A stretch of 5,914 nucleotides of DNA. Origin: Chloroflexota bacterium (lineage in GTDB: Bacteria; Chloroflexota; Dehalococcoidia; SAR202; UBA11138). The translations under genes and the position numbers were made by a program. The notes under the pieces are model-generated. The model was not told where the DNA came from, made no database searches, and saw only the letters and a program-made list of their open reading frames with translations. Shown here one piece after another: positions 1-4,988 of this stretch. The stretch covers positions 1 through 5,914 of the forward strand of contig JADFQF010000114.1 in the NCBI GenBank assembly GCA_022561955.1, in the 5' to 3' direction. Numbering within the stretch: the first letter of the stretch is position 1; each line of letters begins with the position of its first letter.

Positions 1-299
1 GTATGGTGGCGCTTGGAGCCGTTGTCGGCGATCCAGAGCTGCTCTGCGGCTCCGTCCTTGACCAGCGTGATGCCGTGGGCGTCGGCAAAATCGCCGTCCC
101 AGGACTTCACCAGTTTGCCTTCGCCGTCGAAGAAGAGCACCGTGTGGTCGCCGGAGTGGCAGGTGATGATCTCGCCCGCCTCGGTGACGACCATGCCCGG
201 GTGCGCCCAGCCGAGCCGCGAGCTCTCGGATTCGGGAACGTGGGCCCAGTTGTCGATCCACTCGTATGTATTGTCGCCTGTGCCGGTACGCATAGTCAT
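1..299 (-). CDS. NHL/six-bladed beta-propeller protein, N-terminal part (cut by left edge)
   Basis: The frame is open from an ATG at 299 to the left edge and gives 99 residues of a protein whose C-terminus lies outside the window. The visible part starts MTMRTGTGDNTYEW and holds beta-propeller signatures: HPGMVVTEAGEIITCHSGD followed by VLFFDGEGKLVKSW (one blade), then DAHGITLV and LWIADNGS (the next blade). The AHGI...LWIADNG pattern is typical of NHL-type and peptidyl-alpha-hydroxyglycine alpha-amidating lyase-like propellers, but the catalytic residues of the lyase cannot be checked on this fragment. No signal peptide or membrane segment is visible. A GGAAGG at 302-307 lies 2 bases before the ATG at 299 but 8 bases before a second in-frame ATG at 293, so the true start may be 293. 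The gene begins 45 bases after the dehydrogenase stop and is probably cotranscribed with it. The propeller fold is likely; the exact activity is unknown. Confidence 0.8.
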   Translation of the reverse strand, partial: MTMRTGTGDNTYEWIDNWAHVPESESSRLGWAHPGMVVTEAGEIITCHSGDHTVLFFDGEGKLVKSWDGDFADAHGITLVKDGAAEQLWIADNGSKRHH

Positions 300-344
300 A
301 GCCTTCCGATCTTGTGCTTCGTGATGGGGCGGTCGCCGTGAAAT

Positions 345-1496
345 CTAAGGATTGAGAATGACCTTGGTGTAGCCCTCGACGCGCTTGTCGAATTTTTCGT
401 AGGCGTCGGGCGCCTCTTCCAACGACACCTGATGGGATACGGCAAAGCTGGGCTTGGCCTTCCCGGCGATGATGAGGTCGCGCAGGTAGGCGTTGTATCG
501 CTTCACGTTGCACTGGCCCGTGCCCAATCGCAGGCCCTTCTCGAAGAGCTTGCCGAAGTTGATGGACAGCGCGCCGCGCTTGGCGCCCTCGTCGACCCCG
601 CCCGGGTCGGTCGGTACGTACAGCCCCGGGATGCCCATTGCGCCCGTCGGATTGATGATGTCGATCATCTGGTTCAGGACGACGTTGGGGATCTCCTCCT
701 GCTCGCCGCCCGCCGCGGAAGACCCCTGGGCCGCCGCCTGATAGCCCACGGCGTCGATGCCCTTGTCGGTGCCCTCTCCGCCGCGCCGGTCCTTGATCTG
801 CCGGACAGGGTCGCCCTCGTCGAAGTTGATGGGGATCGCGCCGATCTCCTCGGCCTTGTCTAGCCGCTCCTGTACGTGGTCGATGCAGTACACCTCGGCG
901 GCCCCACGTATCACGCAGCTGTAGGCGGCCATCAGTCCCACGGGGCCCGCGCCGAACACGGCGACGCTCTCGCCGGGGCGAACGTCCGCCAGCTCCGCGC
1001 CGTGATACCCCGTGGGAAAGATATCGGCCAGCATCGCGAAGTCTGCCTCATACTGGTCGCCGGGAGGCAGGGGTAGGCAGTTGAAATCGGCGAAGGGCAC
1101 CTGAAGGTACTCCGCCTGACCGCCGCGCCAGGGACCCATCGAGACATAGCCGTACGCTCCTCCGGCAAAGCCCGGGTTCACGGTGGTGCAGAAGCCGGTG
1201 AATCCGCGCTGGCAGTTCTTGCAGAAGCCGCACGCCACGTTGAAGGGCATGACCACCCTGTCTCCGACCTTACGCGTCTTAACGGCGGAGCCGACTTCCT
1301 GGATGATTCCCATGTTCTCGTGGCCGAAGATGATTCCGGGCTCGGCGGCCGTCCTGCCCTCGTACATGTGGAGGTCGGAGCCGCATATGCAGGAGGAGGT
1401 AATCTTTACGATGACGTCGTTGGGGTGCTGCATTTCGGGGTCGGGGACGGTCTCCACGGAGACTTTGAACGGGCTCTCGTAGACTACGGCTCTCAT
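345..1496 (-). CDS. Zinc-dependent dehydrogenase, glutathione-independent formaldehyde dehydrogenase-like (MDR superfamily)
   Basis: A complete 383-residue medium-chain dehydrogenase, close to the roughly 400 residues of Pseudomonas formaldehyde dehydrogenase. Visible parts in order: GroES-like domain with catalytic zinc ligands Cys38 (CICGSD), His59-Glu60 (GHE) and Asp158 in LADIFPTGYHGAE, the Asp ligand being characteristic of the PFDH branch; structural zinc lobe with Cys89, Cys92, Cys95 and Cys103; Rossmann motif GAGPVG at 182-187, with Asp206 ending the second strand, which favours NAD over NADP. The segment GIPGLYVPTDPGGVDEGAK (288-306) and the following LSINFGK and GTGQCNVKRYN also match the PFDH type. 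It probably oxidises formaldehyde or another small aldehyde or alcohol in the cytoplasm; the substrate is inferred and could be a different alcohol. The ATG at 1496 is fixed by an AAGGAGG seven bases upstream. The stop is TAG. A propeller gene follows after 45 bases. Confidence 0.92.
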   Translation of the reverse strand: MRAVVYESPFKVSVETVPDPEMQHPNDVIVKITSSCICGSDLHMYEGRTAAEPGIIFGHENMGIIQEVGSAVKTRKVGDRVVMPFNVACGFCKNCQRGFTGFCTTVNPGFAGGAYGYVSMGPWRGGQAEYLQVPFADFNCLPLPPGDQYEADFAMLADIFPTGYHGAELADVRPGESVAVFGAGPVGLMAAYSCVIRGAAEVYCIDHVQERLDKAEEIGAIPINFDEGDPVRQIKDRRGGEGTDKGIDAVGYQAAAQGSSAAGGEQEEIPNVVLNQMIDIINPTGAMGIPGLYVPTDPGGVDEGAKRGALSINFGKLFEKGLRLGTGQCNVKRYNAYLRDLIIAGKAKPSFAVSHQVSLEEAPDAYEKFDKRVEGYTKVILNP

Positions 1497-1503
1497 GAAG
1501 GGG

Positions 1504-1510
1504 CCTCCTT
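1504..1510 (-). promoter_or_regulatory. Shine-Dalgarno sequence of the dehydrogenase gene
   Basis: AAGGAGG on the minus strand, seven bases before the ATG at 1496. It is a near-perfect anti-16S match at ideal spacing and settles this start codon. Confidence 0.9.
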
Positions 1511-1552
1511 AAGAAAAGCGGTCGATGGCGTGTTCGTGCAGAACTATCGCGG

Positions 1553-1582
1553 AGTATATCGAGGATGCGGCGAGTTAGGCAA
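1553..1582 (-). promoter_or_regulatory. Candidate sigma70-type promoter for the dehydrogenase-propeller unit
   Basis: On the minus strand TTGCCT (1582-1577, four of six to TTGACA) is followed after 18 bases by TATACT (1558-1553, five of six to TATAAT). This predicts a transcript start near 1546 and a leader of about 50 bases ending in the strong Shine-Dalgarno sequence at 1510-1504. The position, immediately upstream of the first gene of the unit, supports it, but this is consensus matching by eye. Confidence 0.5.
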
Positions 1583-1874
1583 GAGCCGTTGTGTAGGGCT
1601 GGAAAACTGGGGGAGAAGTCGGCGAATTCTCATCGACGGTAATACTGAAAAGTTCTGATTTATCGTGACGAGGGATCTAAGACGTCTGGATTTTTGATGG
1701 GAATGCGCTAAGCCAGAGATGCCCCATCCATCCTAGGAAGAACACTGGAAGCTACAGCGTTTGTCGGGCCGGGACCCTTGAGGACGCGCACTATGGTTGA
1801 GGTCCTGACATTGATAGCCTTTGCGTTTTTCGCCTTGCGCGTGTTCGGAATCTGTAAAACTATCTTCGGACCCC
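1583..1874. other. Intergenic spacer, no supported gene
   Basis: About 290 bases between the candidate dehydrogenase promoter and the DUF2283 stop. Minus-strand ATG frames here are all under about 30 codons and look random. No strong hairpin followed by a T-run appears after the DUF2283 stop, so no rho-independent terminator is called; only short imperfect inverted repeats are present, such as AGGAC (1781-1785) with GTCCT further right. The only item of possible interest is the start of a plus-strand small ORF at 1793, listed separately. Confidence 0.6.
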
Positions 1875-1945
1875 TCAGACGATGTCAGCGATTTTTTGGT
1901 AAGAGAAGTTCTCTACGTCCATCTGTAGCTTCGCGTGCTCTATAG
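1793..1945 (+). CDS. Possible 50-residue small membrane protein (speculative)
   Basis: This plus-strand ATG frame of 50 codons ends in TAG at 1943-1945. The product starts MVEVLTLIAFAFFALRVFGI, a hydrophobic stretch able to form one membrane segment, and is followed by a basic tail rich in Arg and Lys (about residues 22-48). A GAGG at 1780-1783 lies nine bases before the ATG. The last 71 bases run antisense to the 3' end of the DUF2283 gene. I recognise no family. Because the 3' half is constrained by the opposite gene and the frame is short, chance is the leading explanation; it is recorded because hydrophobic-plus-basic small proteins are common and easily missed. Confidence 0.15.
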   Translation: MVEVLTLIAFAFFALRVFGICKTIFGPLRRCQRFFGKRSSLRPSVASRAL

Positions 1946-2078
1946 TCATGCTTACTAGGTTGCCGTCCTTGTCGAGCTCGATCAGAAGATTCTCATTGAC
2001 GTCTCGTGTATCAGCGACCCCTTTGTCAGAGAAATTTATCATTAGGGTGTCCGTTTCTGGAAAGTATTTGACATCCAT
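1875..2078 (-). CDS. DUF2283 family small protein
   Basis: A complete 67-residue acidic protein. It follows the DUF2283 pattern: an N-terminal MDVKYFPETDTLMINFSD hairpin (the Y-x-x-x-x-D-x-L-x-I/Y motif), then an acidic centre with LLIELDKDGNLVSMTIEHA (about 31-49), and a C-terminal NFSYQKI like that of relatives encoded next to a short partner gene. DUF2283 has no proven biochemical activity; it often sits in two-gene modules and is suspected to act as an antitoxin-like partner. The ATG at 2078 overlaps the TAA of the upstream frame (TAATG), and its Shine-Dalgarno GAGAGG (2086-2091) lies inside that upstream frame, so the two genes were built to be translationally coupled. Stop is TGA, evidence that TGA is a normal stop in this genome. 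The local sequence is more AT-rich than the flanking genes. Confidence 0.85.
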   Translation of the reverse strand: MDVKYFPETDTLMINFSDKGVADTRDVNENLLIELDKDGNLVSMTIEHAKLQMDVENFSYQKIADIV

Positions 2079-2320
2079 TATGCATCCTCTCTGAAAGAGC
2101 GGTCAAAGAACGCATTATGCGCTGTTTCTCCATCTTCAAGTAGGGTAACACGAAGATATCTGTTGTCGGCTTCCACAATACTCCCCCAACGTCTTATCCG
2201 TCCGTCCGCCTGGATCTCCTCCCTGATAGGATGGTCCATGACTTTTTGAATCCAGTCAAGTTTGATTCAAATTCTATCGCTTCTTTGTCGGGTGTAAAGA
2301 AAATATTGCGTGAATTTCAT
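2078..2320 (-). pseudogene. Short conserved partner of DUF2283, interrupted by an in-frame TGA at codon 18
   Basis: From an ATG at 2320 the frame reads MKFTQYFLYTRQRSDRI, meets TGA at 2269-2267, and continues in the same frame as IKLDWIQKVMDHPIREEI, then QADGRIRRWGSI (about 36-47), YLRVTLLEDGE (about 53-63) and HNAFFDRSFRED to a TAA at 2080-2078. Including the TGA position this is 80 codons. Both sides match, from memory, a family of short proteins encoded directly before DUF2283 genes, with an N-terminal FxxYTRxRxDR and a C-terminal GETxHNAFFDRxF, so the break is a single codon substitution (for example CGA or GGA to TGA) rather than a wrong frame. An AGGA (2323-2326) precedes the ATG closely. 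An internal ATG at 2239 could still give a 53-residue C-terminal piece. The function of the family is not known to me; a toxin-like role in the pair is inference. A sequencing error is possible. Confidence 0.7.
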
Positions 2321-2333
2321 TATCCTATCTTGG

Positions 2334-2360
2334 ATGTTAGGCAGCAGAATATCATGTCAA
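2334..2360 (-). promoter_or_regulatory. Weak candidate promoter for the DUF2283 module
   Basis: A perfect TTGACA lies at 2360-2355 on the minus strand, followed after 15 bases by TAACAT (2339-2334, four of six to TATAAT). The spacing is short and the -10 is poor, and the leader to the ATG at 2320 would be only several bases. It lies in the 104-base gap after the NHL gene, the place where an independent promoter for this module would be expected. Confidence 0.3.
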
Positions 2361-2424
2361 TTTTGGACCTTGCTCCATGTCTATGTCTGCCCTGATCATG
2401 GGGCGAGGGTGCCGATTGAAAGCC

Positions 2425-3456
2425 CTATGCCTTCTGGTAGATCTGCAGCCTGTGGCGGTTTGTCTCCACGACGTAGAGCCGTCCGTCCCCGTCCAGCGTT
2501 ACCGATACGGGACCCCAGAAGTAGGGCTCGGTCTGAGAGGATATGTGATAGGGGGTATTGAGGTGTGGCGGAAGCTCGGGGACGAGGTTCGACTTCTCTC
2601 GCTCGGCAAGCTCGTCGGGATTGGAGGCGAAGAAGTCCTCGGCCCATTTGGACATCGTCGCCTGGCCTCGCAGCTTCAGGCGAAAGCCGCCGTCGGGCCC
2701 GAACACTTGCACGCGTTCGTTGCCCCAATCGGCCACGTAGATATTGCCGTCGGCATCCACCGCCACGCCGGAGGGACGGCTTAGCTGGCCGTCGCCCTGT
2801 CCCGACTCACCGAACGCGGCGATGAACTCGCCGCCGCCCGAAAACTTCTGGATGCGATCGTTGCGCCAGTCGGCTACATACACGTTGCCATTGGAGTCGA
2901 CGGCTGCGCCCCACGGCAGGTTGAATTGGCCCTGGCCGGATCCTTCCGCGCCCCACGAGAGGATATGCTTTCCATCGGTATCGAACTTCTGCACCCGGTT
3001 GTTGTTCTGGTCGACGATGAATACGTTGTCGTCCGAGTCGATGGCGATGCCGGCAGGCCCGTTCAGCTCGCCTTCGCCGGCGCCCAGCGATCCCCACTTG
3101 CTCAGGTACTCGCCGTCGCTGCCGTACACGGTGATCCGGTGGTTATGCTCGTCGGTGATATAGAGCCGCTCCCGGCTGTCGAAGGCCATCGCCACGGGCC
3201 ACACGAACTGCCCGTCTCCGCTTCCGTACCCCTTGCCGAACTCGTACAGATAGTCCTCGTCGAGGTTGCACACGCCGACGCGAATGGCGGCGGCACGGGC
3301 CGGGTCGCAGCGGTTCAGGACGAAGATGCGCCCGTCCTTGCTGATGGCCGTGTCGTAGGGATTCGCGAAGCCGCGGCCGTTGAAGCCGTTGTTCACGATG
3401 CCAATCGTCTTGACGTAGTCCAAAGTTAGCGATGCGGCAGTTGATTGCGCGGTCAC
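2425..3456 (-). CDS. NHL-repeat six-bladed beta-propeller protein
   Basis: A complete 343-residue protein beginning with GTG and ending in TAG. Six NHL-type blades can be picked out, at about residues 27-48, 81-111, 128-158, 175-205, 222-252 and 313-341. The best are GQFNLPWGAAVDSNGNVYVA with DWRNDRIQKF and its neighbour with DADGNIYVADWGNERVQVF; blade 6 ends GRLYVVETNRHRLQIYQ. Two departures from plain repeats are a loop after blade 1 containing Cys50 and Cys63, and a polar insert of about 50 residues between blades 5 and 6 (about 262-312) that includes MSKWAEDFFASNPDE and VPELPPHL. No signal peptide, lipobox or membrane segment is seen, so secretion is not supported. NHL propellers act as binding scaffolds or, in some branches, as enzymes; no catalytic residues can be assigned here. 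The gene starts 17 bases after the DUF1800 stop, so it is almost certainly cotranscribed with it. Confidence 0.92.
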   Translation of the reverse strand: MTAQSTAASLTLDYVKTIGIVNNGFNGRGFANPYDTAISKDGRIFVLNRCDPARAAAIRVGVCNLDEDYLYEFGKGYGSGDGQFVWPVAMAFDSRERLYITDEHNHRITVYGSDGEYLSKWGSLGAGEGELNGPAGIAIDSDDNVFIVDQNNNRVQKFDTDGKHILSWGAEGSGQGQFNLPWGAAVDSNGNVYVADWRNDRIQKFSGGGEFIAAFGESGQGDGQLSRPSGVAVDADGNIYVADWGNERVQVFGPDGGFRLKLRGQATMSKWAEDFFASNPDELAEREKSNLVPELPPHLNTPYHISSQTEPYFWGPVSVTLDGDGRLYVVETNRHRLQIYQKA

Positions 3457-3463
3457 CCCGACG

Positions 3464-3470
3464 CCTCCTT
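3464..3470 (-). promoter_or_regulatory. Shine-Dalgarno sequence fixing the GTG start of the NHL gene
   Basis: AAGGAGG on the minus strand, seven bases before the GTG at 3456. It lies in the 17-base gap after the DUF1800 stop and is identical in sequence and spacing to the one before the dehydrogenase gene. Confidence 0.88.
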
Positions 3471-3473
3471 GAT

Positions 3474-4889
3474 CTAGGCCAGTTGGTACTCTTTGGTAGA
3501 GGCGACCAGCCTCAGTACATTGGCGACGCGCTGCTCCGATTCGCCGCCGGGCTCATGGTCCGTCAGGTCCACGTTGCCTTCCCTGGACGCGAACTCGATC
3601 AGCGCCGAGCGCGTCGTGTCGGATATCTCTATGGGGCCGAGCAGGTCGACGCATCTGTCGACGAGCTGCTCGGGAGTCAGCTCACCGCCACTCTCTGTGG
3701 CGAGCCTGTCGATGATGGCCCTGACACCGGGATTATCCAGATTGCTGACCTCTTTAGCGGCGAAGTTGACTCGCTCGACCAGGGCCCCGCTGTCGATCCA
3801 CTCCACGCCCTCGTGCCAGCCTTCGACGGTCGGGGGCTGCAACAGCCCTTGCCCCATGAAGAAGGCCTGGTTGGCGGTCGCCTGGACGCCGAGCGTAGGC
3901 GTCTGGTAGCTTCCGGCGGTCCGGATGGCGCCTACCACGAGCTCGATCGGCCCCTTTACCCTGGCGAAGCGCGCCTCTTTCGACTTGAAGTAGTCGGAGT
4001 TGAATAGGGTGCGAAGCACCGAGCGAATCTCGTAGCCGGACTCGAAATACGTCGCCATCATCTGCTCGATGATCTGCTCTCCGCCCTCGTCTACCTCGTC
4101 GGCGGTGAAGAACTGGAAGAGGCGGGTGCTGACGAAGCGCGCCGTGGAGTCCTGGCGGCATATGATCTCTATTATGTCCTCGCCGTTGAACCGGCCCTTC
4201 TCGCCCAGGAAGGTCTTTTCTTCGTCGTCATGGTCCCAGTCGCGGTAATCGTAGTGCCATGCGATGCGGCCGTAGGGCCAGATGGAGTCCTTGCCGGCGC
4301 GTACCGCCATGTACCCGGCGTTACCCAATGTCCAGCCCGTGAAGGCGCGGGAGCACTCCTTGATATCGTCCTCCGTGTAGCTGCCGATGCCCATGGAGAA
4401 GAGCTCCAGAAGCTCGCGGCCGAAATTCTCGTTGATGGCGCCCTTGTGGTTTTCGTTGTTGTCCAGCCAGATGATCATGGCCGGGTCCCTGGAAAGCTCT
4501 ACCAGCAGCGACCGAAAATCGCCCAGGCCATCGCGTTTGAACATGTCGATCTGGTTGAGCAGGGTCCTCGCCTGATTGAGCTTGGAGTAGCCGGTGGCGA
4601 AAAGGCCGTGCCAAAAGAGTGCGATCTTCTCCTCCAACGGGGCCTTGGTGGTGACCATCTGGTACATCCAGTAGGCCGCCGCCCCGTCGAGCTGTCGCAT
4701 CTCGGACTGGTCGACGTGGTACCGACGGATGAGGTCGTCGGGCAGCGTCTGAGGATCGCCGGGGTTCAGCAGGTCTTCGACGACCGCCGCGTATCCCTGC
4801 GAGACCTTCTCCTCGAGCTCGTCCCGTGTCGCGCCGAAGCCCGCGCGCCGCATGAGGTGGGCCATCGTTGCGATGTCGTTATTGCTCAT
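3474..4889 (-). CDS. DUF1800 family protein
   Basis: A 471-residue protein that covers the usual length of DUF1800. Signature segments, numbered from the ATG at 4889: HLMRRAGFGATRDELEE at 11-27; LEEKIALFWHGLFATGYSKL at 85-104; NENFGRELLELFSMGIG at 153-169, the most conserved part of the family; TEDDIKECSRAFTGWTL at 172-188; HDDEEKTFLG at 220-229; and a C-terminal helical part containing VKGPIELVVGAIR (311-323) and FFMGQGLLQPPTVEGW (343-358). The biochemical function of DUF1800 is unknown; members are regularly encoded next to DUF1501 genes, as here. No signal peptide is visible. The frame is open upstream to an ATG at 4955, but only the start at 4889 has a Shine-Dalgarno sequence and leads directly into the conserved domain. 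The upstream DUF1501 gene ends 99 bases before, and the NHL gene begins 17 bases after the TAG stop. Confidence 0.92.
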   Translation of the reverse strand: MSNNDIATMAHLMRRAGFGATRDELEEKVSQGYAAVVEDLLNPGDPQTLPDDLIRRYHVDQSEMRQLDGAAAYWMYQMVTTKAPLEEKIALFWHGLFATGYSKLNQARTLLNQIDMFKRDGLGDFRSLLVELSRDPAMIIWLDNNENHKGAINENFGRELLELFSMGIGSYTEDDIKECSRAFTGWTLGNAGYMAVRAGKDSIWPYGRIAWHYDYRDWDHDDEEKTFLGEKGRFNGEDIIEIICRQDSTARFVSTRLFQFFTADEVDEGGEQIIEQMMATYFESGYEIRSVLRTLFNSDYFKSKEARFARVKGPIELVVGAIRTAGSYQTPTLGVQATANQAFFMGQGLLQPPTVEGWHEGVEWIDSGALVERVNFAAKEVSNLDNPGVRAIIDRLATESGGELTPEQLVDRCVDLLGPIEISDTTRSALIEFASREGNVDLTDHEPGGESEQRVANVLRLVASTKEYQLA

Positions 4890-4894
4890 GGGTT

Positions 4895-4899
4895 CTCCT
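4895..4899 (-). promoter_or_regulatory. Shine-Dalgarno sequence deciding the DUF1800 start
   Basis: AGGAG on the minus strand, five bases before the ATG at 4889. No comparable site precedes the in-frame ATG at 4955, so the shorter protein is preferred. Confidence 0.8.
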
Positions 4900-4930
4900 G
4901 CCTTACCTTCACTTGCCGCAAACATCGTCC

Positions 4931-4959
4931 CGGAATATCGTTCTCGGAGCCGCATTCCG
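4931..4959. repeat. Short inverted repeat in the DUF1501-DUF1800 gap
   Basis: CGGAAT at 4931-4936 and ATTCCG at 4954-4959 are perfect inverted copies separated by 17 bases, inside the 99-base gap. In the transcript they could form a six-pair stem with a large loop. No T-run follows, so it is not a classical terminator. An RNA processing site, an operator or chance are all possible. Confidence 0.3.
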
Positions 4960-4988
4960 AAAATCGAGGTCCGCCCGCAAGCGAAAAT

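Noticed and set aside
432..863. Plus-strand open frame of 143 codons opposite the dehydrogenase
   Set aside because: It is fully antisense to a zinc dehydrogenase with all ligands in place and is best explained by codon bias on the other strand.
2267..2269. TGA read as selenocysteine or tryptophan in the DUF2283 partner
   Set aside because: The neighbouring DUF2283 gene itself ends in TGA, which argues against reassignment, and no convincing selenocysteine insertion hairpin or Cys-like site is seen directly after the TGA.
2321..2424. Rho-independent terminator after the NHL gene
   Set aside because: Short complementary GC blocks exist near 2385-2410, but I see no stable stem followed by a T-run on the minus strand.
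2926..3429. Plus-strand open frame of 167 codons opposite the NHL gene
   Set aside because: Its Val/Ala/Asp-rich sequence mirrors the antisense of NHL repeats; it shows no family motif and lacks a clear ribosome site.
3432..4007. Long plus-strand open frame of 191 codons opposite the NHL/DUF1800 junction
   Set aside because: It runs antisense to two clear family proteins, its composition is that of a shadow frame in GC-rich DNA, and it crosses the intergenic boundary without any recognisable domain.
4890..4955. 22-residue N-terminal extension of DUF1800 from the ATG at 4955
   Set aside because: There is no Shine-Dalgarno sequence before 4955, the extension has no signal-peptide character, and AGGAG sits correctly before the ATG at 4889.
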